From contig JAWXUE010000031.1 in NCBI GenBank assembly GCA_044432925.1, positions 1 through 14,050 of the forward strand: a DNA stretch of 14,050 nucleotides. Reading direction: 5' to 3'. Below the pieces are notes generated by a model. It had not been told where the DNA came from. It ran no database searches and saw nothing but the letters and a program-made list of their open reading frames with translations. A program made the position numbers and the translations under genes. Of this stretch, positions 1-6,410 are shown in pieces; position 1 is the first letter of the stretch; each line of letters opens with the position of its first letter. The DNA is from JAWXUE01 sp044432925 (GTDB taxonomy: Bacteria; Bacillota_I; Bacilli_A; Acholeplasmatales; Anaeroplasmataceae).

Positions 1-1
1 A

Positions 2-520
2 TCATTAGTTTATAATATTAATACTCAAATAGATATTGAACTAGTAGATTTTAATATGTTTGATGAATATCCATATTATTTATTTATTAGATCTAAAGAA
101 ATAATTAAATATATATTATTACTTGATGAATCAACTTTATGTATAGGGTTAATATTTGCTGCTGTAATAGGTGTAATGTTCTCTTTTACAATTATAGCTA
201 TTAAACTATTAACTAATTTAGAAAATGAAAAAAGAAAATATAACATGTTATATAAAATAGGTGCATCATCATTTGATATGAAAATATCTTTGTTAATTAC
301 TAATTTATTTTTTAGTACAATTCCTATAATAGTACTTATAATATTTTATTTTCCAATAACTAATATAGTAATTAATATAAGTAGTAGTTTATTATCTACA
401 GAAAACTTCAGTAATAGTGTAACTAATATTTCTTTAATAACTTTTTTAGGTATAATATTTATATATTTATTGTATTTTACATCTACACACTTATTAGCAA
501 ATAGAAAAATATTAAAATAA
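2..520 (+). CDS. ABC transporter permease, FtsX-like, C-terminal part (partial)
   Basis: The reading frame is open from the window edge, so only the last 172 residues are present and the start lies upstream. Three hydrophobic segments are visible, around residues 45-70, 95-125 and 145-162 of the visible part. Between the first two lies a charged loop containing ENEKRKYNMLYKIGAS, the pattern found in the last cytoplasmic loop of FtsX/MacB-type permeases before the final two helices. Proteins of this class pair with an ATP-binding subunit at the membrane; in Firmicutes many act in peptide-antibiotic resistance (BceB-like) or lipoprotein handling. The substrate cannot be told from this fragment. 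A strong terminator follows six bases after the stop, so this ends its transcript. Alternative: another permease with an FtsX-like C-terminus. Confidence 0.7.
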   Translation, partial: SLVYNINTQIDIELVDFNMFDEYPYYLFIRSKEIIKYILLLDESTLCIGLIFAAVIGVMFSFTIIAIKLLTNLENEKRKYNMLYKIGASSFDMKISLLITNLFFSTIPIIVLIIFYFPITNIVINISSSLLSTENFSNSVTNISLITFLGIIFIYLLYFTSTHLLANRKILK

Positions 521-525
521 TAAAC

Positions 526-564
526 AAATCTCATTTAGAAAATATTCTATTTGAGATTTTTATT
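526..564 (+). terminator. Intrinsic terminator after the ABC permease
   Basis: Arms 526-540 and 545-559 pair over 15 positions with two mismatches around a four-base AATA loop, followed by a T-rich run at 557-564. It separates the permease from the PadR operon. Confidence 0.85.
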
Positions 565-573
565 GTATACCTA

Positions 574-602
574 TTGACACATTATACTATGCGTTGTATA
601 AT
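574..602 (+). promoter_or_regulatory. Consensus sigma-A promoter of the PadR operon
   Basis: TTGACA at 574-579 and TATAAT at 597-602 are both perfect consensus boxes with a 17-base spacer. The expected start site near 609 leaves a very short leader before the GAGG ribosome binding site at 612-615. A promoter this strong implies that repression does the controlling. Confidence 0.85.
581..602. promoter_or_regulatory. Dyad over the promoter, likely PadR operator
   Basis: ATTATAC (581-587) and GTATAAT (596-602) are perfect inverted arms eight bases apart. The dyad fills the spacer and includes the -10 box, so a bound protein would block RNA polymerase. PadR-family repressors commonly bind AT-rich dyads in their own promoters; binding by the protein encoded at 623-940 is inference. 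Confidence 0.6.
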
Positions 603-622
603 ATGTTACATGAGGTGGTAAT

Positions 623-940
623 GTGGATATACAATTAAAAAGAGGAATGTTAGATATATGTGTACTTCGTTCTTTAATGAAAGAAGATTCATATGGATAT
701 AAAATAATAAAAGATGTTTCAGAGTATATAGAAATATCTGAATCAACATTATATCCAATATTAAAAAGATTAGAAGCTGCTAATGCAGTAACATTTTATT
801 CTGTAGAACATAATGGTAGATTAAGAAAATACTATTCAATAACTCAAATCGGAAAACAAAAAATAAATGATTTTATTAAAGAATGGAATTTAGTAACAAA
901 AGTATATGATTACATAAGTGGAGGTATAGAAAATGAATAA
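623..940 (+). CDS. PadR family transcriptional regulator
   Basis: A 105-residue PadR-type winged-helix repressor. The N-terminus RGMLDICVLRSLMKEDSYGY, the recognition-helix region SESTLYPILKRLEAA, and the wing GRLRKYYSIT are family hallmarks, and the length is typical of the short PadR class that lacks a long C-terminal dimerisation domain. The start is GTG at 623: GAGGTGG at 612-618 is correctly spaced, while the ATG two bases upstream is out of frame. The stop overlaps the next gene by eight bases, which implies translational coupling. PadR proteins respond to phenolic acids, antibiotics or membrane stress; the ligand here is unknown. It probably represses its own operon through the dyad at 581-602. 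Confidence 0.92.
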   Translation: MDIQLKRGMLDICVLRSLMKEDSYGYKIIKDVSEYIEISESTLYPILKRLEAANAVTFYSVEHNGRLRKYYSITQIGKQKINDFIKEWNLVTKVYDYISGGIENE

Positions 941-1514
941 AGAAGAATTTTTACAAATATTACAAAAAAGATTATCTTTCTTAAATCCTAAAGAAGTAAA
1001 AGTTCATTTAGACTTTTATGAAGAAATGATAAATGATCGTATAGATGAAGGAATGAATGAATTTGAAGCAGTTAAAGATCTAGGAGCAATATCTGATATA
1101 GTAACTCTTATAAAAGAAGGTTATGGAAATAAAGTAGAAGTAGAAAATGTAGTCACAGAACAAGTAAACATAAATACTACAACTAATCAAAACCCTAAAA
1201 ATGATAACTATATAATATTTATAATAATAGCAATTTGTAGTTTCCCTATTTGGTTTCCTTTAATTGTTACAATATTTTGTTTGTTATTAGCATTAGTTAT
1301 TATTTCTATTACTTTTATAATAACAGGAGTTGGTATGCTATTCTCTACATTTACTATATTAAGTAGCCCTATAGGTACTATCCTTCTTAATATAGGATTA
1401 TCATTTTTATTAATATCTCTAGGATTATTACTTATTCCAGCATGTAATTATTCATTTAAATTTATTAAAGACTGTTGTATAAAATCAACAAACTATATAA
1501 AGGAGAAAATCTAA
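933..1514 (+). CDS. DUF1700/HAAS domain membrane protein
   Basis: A 193-residue protein. Residues 1-60 resemble the DUF1700/HAAS helical domain: FLQILQKRLSFLNPKE, then DFYEEMINDRIDEGMNEFEAVKDLG. Residues about 65-90 form a polar linker, followed by three or four hydrophobic segments at about 92-185. The ATG at 933 sits inside the end of the PadR gene, with GGAGGT at 920-925. In Firmicutes this family is repeatedly found between a PadR regulator and a DUF4097 protein, exactly the order seen here. The HAAS domain is thought to link PadR sensing to membrane partners, but the biochemical role is not established. Confidence 0.85.
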   Translation: MNKEEFLQILQKRLSFLNPKEVKVHLDFYEEMINDRIDEGMNEFEAVKDLGAISDIVTLIKEGYGNKVEVENVVTEQVNINTTTNQNPKNDNYIIFIIIAICSFPIWFPLIVTIFCLLLALVIISITFIITGVGMLFSTFTILSSPIGTILLNIGLSFLLISLGLLLIPACNYSFKFIKDCCIKSTNYIKEKI

Positions 1515-1515
1515 T

Positions 1516-2238
1516 ATGAAAAAAATATTAATAGCTAGTGGAATATTTTTCGCAATAAGTTTAGTTTTTATAACAAGTGCATTTGCTGTTAGTGGGTTTG
1601 ATATGTTTGAACTAACTAATTTCAATAATTATACAAAGAATGAAGAATACTATGAAAATATAAATTCATTAGAAATAAATGAATCTATTATTACTAAAAT
1701 AGATAAACATTCAGAGGATAAAATATTAGTAGTATATTATACAAATGATAATTCTAAATATACAATAACTAATGAAGAAAACAACTTAAATATATTAGCA
1801 GATATAAGTAGTAATAAATCATTTGGATTTTCTTTCGGATTTAATATAAATAAAGGTATTGAAATATATTTACCACAAAATAGTAATATAGATATAAATA
1901 TTACATCAAAAGACTGTGTATTAGATATAGAGGATATTACAGCAAATAATATCGTAATTAATAATGATGATGGTGTAGTTAATATAGAAGATATAGTTTG
2001 TAATTCACTTAACTTAACATTAGAAAATGGAGTTACGAATTTAGAAGATGTAAAATCTCCAAGCATTGAAATTACTATTGAAAATGGTGTTTTAAATGTA
2101 GAACTACCATATAGCAAAAACCAATATACATTAGAAATTGATGTAAAAACATTTTGTAATGTATCATCTGGAGGGACAGGTGCTAACTTATTAAAAATTA
2201 AAGCAGATAAGGGTATGATCAATGTAGAGTTTGATTAA
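1516..2238 (+). CDS. DUF4097 family beta-strand-repeat protein
   Basis: A 240-residue exported or membrane-anchored protein. Residues 4-24 form a hydrophobic signal segment ending in SAFAV, so either signal peptidase I cleavage after residue 24 or an uncleaved anchor is possible. From residue about 110 there are repeated short strands with DG/NG turns (NNDDGVVNIEDI, LENGVTNLEDV, IENGVLNVELP), the right-handed beta-helix-like pattern of DUF4097. The C-terminus has SSGGTGANLL followed by GMINVEFD, also typical. It begins two bases after the DUF1700 stop with AGGAG at 1501-1505, so it is the third gene of the PadR operon. Its function is unknown; an envelope role is likely. Confidence 0.82.
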   Translation: MKKILIASGIFFAISLVFITSAFAVSGFDMFELTNFNNYTKNEEYYENINSLEINESIITKIDKHSEDKILVVYYTNDNSKYTITNEENNLNILADISSNKSFGFSFGFNINKGIEIYLPQNSNIDINITSKDCVLDIEDITANNIVINNDDGVVNIEDIVCNSLNLTLENGVTNLEDVKSPSIEITIENGVLNVELPYSKNQYTLEIDVKTFCNVSSGGTGANLLKIKADKGMINVEFD

Positions 2239-2329
2239 CAACTAATTAGTGAAATAAATGTAATATATTTTTATTTTATTATAAAATTAATTGATAAATA
2301 TTTACTAAAACTCCTCATATTTTTCAATT

Positions 2330-2344
2330 GCAACCTGTGGTTGC
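2330..2344. promoter_or_regulatory. 6-3-6 dyad upstream of the first XRE gene
   Basis: GCAACC-TGT-GGTTGC is a perfect inverted repeat and is GC-rich for this DNA. No T-run follows, so it is not a terminator. It lies 30 bases upstream of the -10 box at 2375. A related dyad occurs at 3421-3435 upstream of the second XRE gene. Confidence 0.5.
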
Positions 2345-2371
2345 TAAATATCCAACTCTAATTGGTAGATA

Positions 2372-2380
2372 TGATATAAT
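2372..2380 (+). promoter_or_regulatory. Extended -10 promoter of the first XRE gene
   Basis: TGATATAAT is a perfect extended -10 element. No good -35 box is present at the right distance. The -35 zone instead carries a loose dyad with CCAA (2352-2355) and TTGG (2362-2365) flanked by ATATC/GATAT. A weak -35 with dyads suggests activator- or repressor-dependent use. Confidence 0.6.
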
Positions 2381-2420
2381 ATATAACATATAATCTAACC
2401 GTAAAGAAAGGATGATTATT

Positions 2421-3395
2421 ATGAATATAGGAGAAAAAATATTCAAATTAAGAGAAGAGAGTAACTTATCACAAACTGATCTTGCTGAGTTACTTGATGT
2501 ATCTAGACAAACAATATCTAAATGGGAATGTGGTAACTGTGAACCAGAAGTAACTAAAGTAGTAAAACTTTCAAAAATATTTAAAGTTAGTACAGATTAT
2601 TTATTAGGAATAGAAACTAATATAACTACTAAAACAGAAAAGATAAAAGATTTAAATCCAATTATAAACTTATTAAATTCTATAAGTATTGTGATTATGG
2701 TGATAGGATGTATTATAGCACCTTCAATTTTCACTTTAGGAATAGTAATATATATTCTAGCTTTATTAGTACCAACTATAATAGTATGTTATATATGTAA
2801 AACAAATAAAAGTGACTTATATAAAAGATACATATTTATTTTAAGTGGAGTAAATGCAGTATTTAGTATAATGTTATTTTCAATAATAGACTTTTGGAAT
2901 TATAATGAAATAATAGTAGCCGCCCTAGCATTGTCTATACCTTTTATAGTATTAAATAATATATATAAATTTAAATTTTTTGAATATATAAATATAGCAT
3001 ACAGTTTATTACTTGTAATTTATGGATGTTTATTTAGTTATACATTTTATTTTTCATATCCAAATTTAGAAGGCTCATCTATATCAATAACTGATATTTT
3101 TGATTATTTATCGTTATTATTTGGTGATACTATATTAGTGAATATTATATCAGTAATATTAATATTGTCTTTAATAGGTACTTTTATATATTCATTTATT
3201 AAAAAGAAACAATTATTACCTATTATAGTATCGATTGTAATATTAATAATACAAATATCTTATTATGCAATAAGTAGTATAAACAAGGAATTCAAAGATA
3301 TTGATGTATCATTTGCTTTAATGCCTTTAATTATTTTGTTTATACAATTAATATTAATTATAGTGAAAAGAACTAAAACAAGCACTCTAGTATAG
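2421..3395 (+). CDS. XRE-family regulator with multi-pass membrane domain
   Basis: 324 residues from the ATG at 2421. That start is preferred because AGAAAGG at 2405-2411 is well spaced for it, while the in-frame ATG at 2412 abuts the Shine-Dalgarno site. Residues about 4-60 are a Cro/cI-type helix-turn-helix (KLREESNLSQTDLAELL, then VSRQTISKWE, then FKVSTDYLLG). From residue about 78 to the end there are roughly eight hydrophobic segments with short loops. DNA-binding proteins anchored by a polytopic C-terminus are common in low-GC Firmicutes; their ligands are generally unknown. The gene has its own promoter and terminator and is followed by a second HTH-membrane gene. Confidence 0.85.
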   Translation: MNIGEKIFKLREESNLSQTDLAELLDVSRQTISKWECGNCEPEVTKVVKLSKIFKVSTDYLLGIETNITTKTEKIKDLNPIINLLNSISIVIMVIGCIIAPSIFTLGIVIYILALLVPTIIVCYICKTNKSDLYKRYIFILSGVNAVFSIMLFSIIDFWNYNEIIVAALALSIPFIVLNNIYKFKFFEYINIAYSLLLVIYGCLFSYTFYFSYPNLEGSSISITDIFDYLSLLFGDTILVNIISVILILSLIGTFIYSFIKKKQLLPIIVSIVILIIQISYYAISSINKEFKDIDVSFALMPLIILFIQLILIIVKRTKTSTLV

Positions 3396-3416
3396 CAATA
3401 TATTAGAGTGTTTTTT
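3383..3416 (+). terminator. Intrinsic terminator overlapping the end of the first XRE gene
   Basis: Arms 3383-3393 and 3400-3410 pair over 11 bases with one G-T pair around a six-base loop, followed by six T. The left arm includes the last codons and the first base of the stop codon. Confidence 0.85.
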
Positions 3417-3420
3417 ATAT

Positions 3421-3435
3421 GCAACTAAAAGTAGC
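3421..3435. promoter_or_regulatory. 6-3-6 dyad upstream of the second XRE gene
   Basis: GCAACT-AAA-AGTAGC is an inverted repeat with one mismatched pair and the same architecture as the dyad at 2330-2344. It sits 33 bases upstream of the -10 box at 3469. Further dyads overlap the promoter: AGTAT (3443-3447) with ATACT (3455-3459), and AGTCTA (3436-3441) with TAGACT (3474-3479). Confidence 0.4.
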
Positions 3436-3446
3436 AGTCTAAAGTA

Positions 3447-3474
3447 TTGATTACATACTATTTTAATTTATAAT
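3447..3474 (+). promoter_or_regulatory. Promoter of the second XRE gene
   Basis: TTGATT at 3447-3452 and TATAAT at 3469-3474 are separated by 16 bases. The ribosome binding site AGAAGG follows at about 3487-3492. Confidence 0.7.
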
Positions 3475-3500
3475 AGACTTAAAGAAAGAAGGTAATTAAT

Positions 3501-4502
3501 ATGGAAAGTATATCAGAGAAATTAATTAAACTTAGAAAAGAAAAAGGATTATCACAAGAACAACTAGCAAAAGATTTATTTGTATCTAGACAAGCTGTAT
3601 CAAAATGGGAAACAAATAGAAGTTTACCTAATATAGAAATGATAAAACAAATATGTAACTATTATAATATTGATGTAAATCAATTAATTACTAATGAAGA
3701 TATATCTGAAATAACATTAAAAAACAATGAAGAAGTTATTAAGATTTCTAATAAAACTAAAATTAATAGAATTATATTAATTTGTACTTCTATATTAACT
3801 TTAACATGTTTAATACTATTTCTTGTATTTAATATTTTTAATAAAGATATTATTGATTCAAAAGATAATGATGTAATAGGAGTGTTATTTAATACAGAGT
3901 TATTTGAAGAAGATAATTTAGAATATTCTTTAGAAGAATTATATAACTTAAATTTACCATTTCATTTAGTTAATACAGTTAATGAGAATGATATTGAGTA
4001 TTTGGAAAATCATGGTAATATTTTATCATTTAATAGTCTATCTGTAGGGTCTGTTAATGCTATGAATGCTACATTGTATATTAATAAGAACAACGCTCCT
4101 AGATTATTAGTACAATATTTAATATACCAAGAAGAAGATAACTTTATATTAAGTAAAGGTATATCATCTTTACTTAATAGTATTAGTACTTTAACTATAC
4201 CAGTAAATCTTTCTACATACAGTTCTTTAGTAGTTGTGGAACGTGTTGAAGAAACAAAAAATATAGAAATTATTGAATATGATAGTAATCTTGATTTAGT
4301 TAAAAGTGAGTTTATTACAAAAGAATCAGAAAACTATAAAATAGATGATAGTAAATCTGTACATATTCATACCGAAACAATATCAGATTTAATATCAACT
4401 GTTATTTATACTAAAGAGAATTTAGAAGAAGATATTTATATAAATTGGTATGAAGCATTATCTAATGGATTAGTTAATTCTAATAGAATATATTTAAATT
4501 AA
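3501..4502 (+). CDS. XRE-family regulator with single TM and extracytoplasmic domain
   Basis: 333 residues. Residues 5-60 form a Cro/cI-type helix-turn-helix (KLRKEKGLSQEQLAKDLF, then VSRQAVSKWE, ending YYNIDVNQLI). One transmembrane segment lies at about 90-113. The remaining 220 residues contain no further hydrophobic helix and would lie outside the membrane; I do not recognise a family in them. The architecture suggests a one-component transmembrane sensor that binds DNA from the membrane. It has its own promoter (3447-3474) and a hairpin after the stop. It may work with the neighbouring polytopic XRE protein or be an independent paralogue; the HTH parts are similar but the C-terminal parts are not. 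Confidence 0.82.
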   Translation: MESISEKLIKLRKEKGLSQEQLAKDLFVSRQAVSKWETNRSLPNIEMIKQICNYYNIDVNQLITNEDISEITLKNNEEVIKISNKTKINRIILICTSILTLTCLILFLVFNIFNKDIIDSKDNDVIGVLFNTELFEEDNLEYSLEELYNLNLPFHLVNTVNENDIEYLENHGNILSFNSLSVGSVNAMNATLYINKNNAPRLLVQYLIYQEEDNFILSKGISSLLNSISTLTIPVNLSTYSSLVVVERVEETKNIEIIEYDSNLDLVKSEFITKESENYKIDDSKSVHIHTETISDLISTVIYTKENLEEDIYINWYEALSNGLVNSNRIYLN

Positions 4503-4525
4503 TATTTGATTAACAAACTTTCAAC

Positions 4526-4561
4526 TGACCAAACTTTATTTTTTTAAAAGTTTGGTCATTT
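4526..4561 (+). terminator. Hairpin after the second XRE gene, probable terminator
   Basis: TGACCAAACTTT (4526-4537) and its exact complement at 4547-4558 form a perfect 12-bp stem with a T-rich nine-base loop. The downstream T-run is weak (TTTACTTT), so termination efficiency is uncertain. The -35-like element of the next gene begins at its end. Confidence 0.6.
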
Positions 4562-4587
4562 ACTTTAACTGATTAAAATGTTATAAT
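4559..4587 (+). promoter_or_regulatory. Promoter of the DUF4143 ATPase gene
   Basis: TATAAT at 4582-4587 preceded by TG (extended -10), with TTTACT at 4559-4564 at a 17-base spacing. The leader would be only about 12 bases before the ATG at 4606, containing GGAG at 4594-4597. Confidence 0.55.
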
Positions 4588-4605
4588 TGTTTTGGAGATG
4601 ATACT

Positions 4606-5790
4606 ATGAAAAAGATAAAAAGAGAACATTATTTAAACAAAATTATTTCATATAAAGATACACCTGATATTAAAATAATTACCGGAATAAGACGTTCTGG
4701 AAAATCTGAACTATTACTTGATTATATTGATTATTTAAAATGCAAAAAAAATATTAATATTATATTTATAAATTTTTTTGATTTAGACTTTGAGCATTTA
4801 AAAGAGTATCATAAGTTAAATGATTACATTTTAGAAAAGTATAATAAATCTAAACAAAATTATTTATTTATTGACGAGGTTCAACTATGTAAGAATTTCG
4901 AAATAACTATTAATAGTCTACATGCCAAAAAAATGTTTGATATTTACTTAACTGGATCTAATGCTTTTTTATTAAGTAGTGATTTAGCAACATTATTCAC
5001 CGGAAGAACGTGCAAGATTGAAATGTATCCATTTTCATTTCAAGAGTATTTATTATATAGTAATGATAGTAAAGAAGTGGGATTTAACAATTATATTAAA
5101 TATGGTGGAATGCCTGGTTCTTATGTTTACAAAGACGAAGAACAAATATATAACTATTTAAATGATATATTTGATACAGTTATTTTAAGAGATTTAGTTG
5201 AAAGGCATAATGTTAAAGATTTTTTGGTCTTAGAAAATTTAAGTTCATTTTTAATGGATAATATTTCTAATTTAACTACTCCCAGAAAAGTAAGTGATAT
5301 ACTAGCAAATAATAAATTTGAAGCTAGTCATAATACAATAGGTAATTACATCAAATACTTATGTGAATCGTATATTTTTTACAAAGCTAAGAGATATGAT
5401 TTAAAGGGTAAGAAATACCTAGCAACTTCAGAAAAATACTACTTAAGTGATCATAGTTTCAGATATGCTAAATTAGGGTATAGAAATTTAGATTTAGGTA
5501 GAGTATATGAAAATATTATATACATAGAATTACTAAGACGAGGTTATACAGTGTATATTGGTAAACTATATGAAAAAGAAATAGATTTCGTTGCAACAAA
5601 ACGTAATGAACAAATTTATATTCAAGTATCAAGCTTTATAGAAGATGAAGCGACATTTAAAAGAGAGTATGACCCTCTTTTAAAAATTAAAGATAATTAT
5701 CCTAAGTATATTATTGCTAGGACGAATCAGGAAAAATATATGTATGAAGGAATAATCATTTTTGACATTGTAGATTGGTTACTATCATAA
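4606..5790 (+). CDS. AAA-family ATPase, AAA_14 + DUF4143
   Basis: A 394-residue cytoplasmic ATPase of the usual length for the family. Walker A is GIRRSGKS (residues 27-34), Walker B is YLFIDEVQ (86-93), and a sensor-like LTGSNA follows at 115-120. The GRT...PFSFQEYL region (133-149) and GGMP (167-170) are characteristic of AAA_14/DUF4143 proteins. The C-terminal DUF4143 part contains YIELLRRGYTVY, EIDFVA (325-330) and IYIQV (337-341), a PD-(D/E)xK nuclease-like signature that is conserved in the family. Many copies are typical in anaerobe genomes; the cellular role is not established, with suggestions of DNA-related or mobile-element functions. It stands alone with its own promoter. Confidence 0.88.
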   Translation: MKKIKREHYLNKIISYKDTPDIKIITGIRRSGKSELLLDYIDYLKCKKNINIIFINFFDLDFEHLKEYHKLNDYILEKYNKSKQNYLFIDEVQLCKNFEITINSLHAKKMFDIYLTGSNAFLLSSDLATLFTGRTCKIEMYPFSFQEYLLYSNDSKEVGFNNYIKYGGMPGSYVYKDEEQIYNYLNDIFDTVILRDLVERHNVKDFLVLENLSSFLMDNISNLTTPRKVSDILANNKFEASHNTIGNYIKYLCESYIFYKAKRYDLKGKKYLATSEKYYLSDHSFRYAKLGYRNLDLGRVYENIIYIELLRRGYTVYIGKLYEKEIDFVATKRNEQIYIQVSSFIEDEATFKREYDPLLKIKDNYPKYIIARTNQEKYMYEGIIIFDIVDWLLS

Positions 5791-5800
5791 AGTGAACATA

Positions 5801-5832
5801 TTTTGTTAAATATATTTACTGCATTAACAAAA
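5801..5832. repeat. Nine-base inverted repeat
   Basis: TTTTGTTAA (5801-5809) and TTAACAAAA (5824-5832) are perfect inverted arms with a 14-base loop, 11 bases after the ATPase stop. The right side is A-rich, so it is not a forward terminator. Role unknown. Confidence 0.35.
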
Positions 5833-5891
5833 AAATCTGCATAAATTAAATAACAAACATATCCACAAATAAAACAACGATAAAATAAGTA

Positions 5892-5940
5892 AAAACAAGT
5901 CATATTATAATGAAAATATTGTAATACGGCTTGTTTTATT
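5892..5940 (+). terminator. Long hairpin, possible terminator downstream of the ATPase
   Basis: AAAACAAG (5892-5899) pairs with CTTGTTTT (5930-5937), and the stem continues inward to about 20 imperfect pairs with G-T wobbles around a GAAAAT loop. The T-run is within the right arm. It lies about 100 bases after the ATPase stop and just ahead of the decayed nucleotidyltransferase. Confidence 0.5.
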
Positions 5941-5979
5941 ATAAAATAATACTAATAAATACTTGGGGGTTAATTTATC

Positions 5980-6312
5980 ATAAAAAATAACTTTAAAATT
6001 TTATAGAAATGTTAGAACATATTAAATCTAATGAAAACGTAATTGAAATTTTTGAATATGGTGGAAGACATATAAAAATGAAAATATCAAAGATGGAGAT
6101 TACGATTTTAGTATAATAACTACAAACAAATTATCAAAAATAATTATTGGACTACATTTTTATGTAGCTGGTATTCCTGTTGAATGTGCATTATTAATTC
6201 TTGATTTTTTTTATAAAGAAAAACAAGTTACTTTGACTTAATGTATACTGATTGTAGAATTATATTTGAACGTTTTGGTGATGTAGAAATCTCTATTAAT
6301 AACATATTCTAA
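5980..6312 (+). pseudogene. Decayed nucleotidyltransferase-like gene
   Basis: No intact frame exists, but three frames read in order give a coherent protein. A GGGGG site at 5965-5969 precedes an ATA codon at 5980 where an ATG would be expected, then KNNFKIL. The frame starting at 6009 gives MLEHIKSNENVIEIFEYGG. A further shift near 6074-6080 gives NENIKDGDYDFSIIT, followed by about 40 residues to a stop at 6239-6241. A third frame from 6241 gives MYTDCRIIFERFGDVEISINNIF. EYGG...DYDFS fits the G[GS]...DxD core of the Pol-beta-like nucleotidyltransferase fold. The lost start, at least three frame changes and the short remaining length indicate a dead gene. The family call rests on short motifs only. 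The rest of the 620-base gap (5791-5979, 6313-6410) holds two hairpins and a -10-like TATAAT at 6342-6347 with no clear -35. Confidence 0.5.
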
Positions 6313-6410
6313 AATATATAGTAGTTAAAAATTGGATAAATTATAATCTTTATATGTGAAAAGTTGTACAAGTTGAATTAAATAGTTAATTAAAATGGAG
6401 GAATTTAAAT

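Noticed and set aside
346..534. Minus-strand open frame of 62 codons
   Set aside because: It lies opposite the ABC permease fragment, has no ribosome binding site and is a by-product of AT-rich hydrophobic coding on the other strand.
1737..2222. Minus-strand open frame of 161 codons
   Set aside because: It is the antisense of the DUF4097 gene, which has clear family features, a ribosome binding site and operon context. The antisense product matches nothing I recognise.
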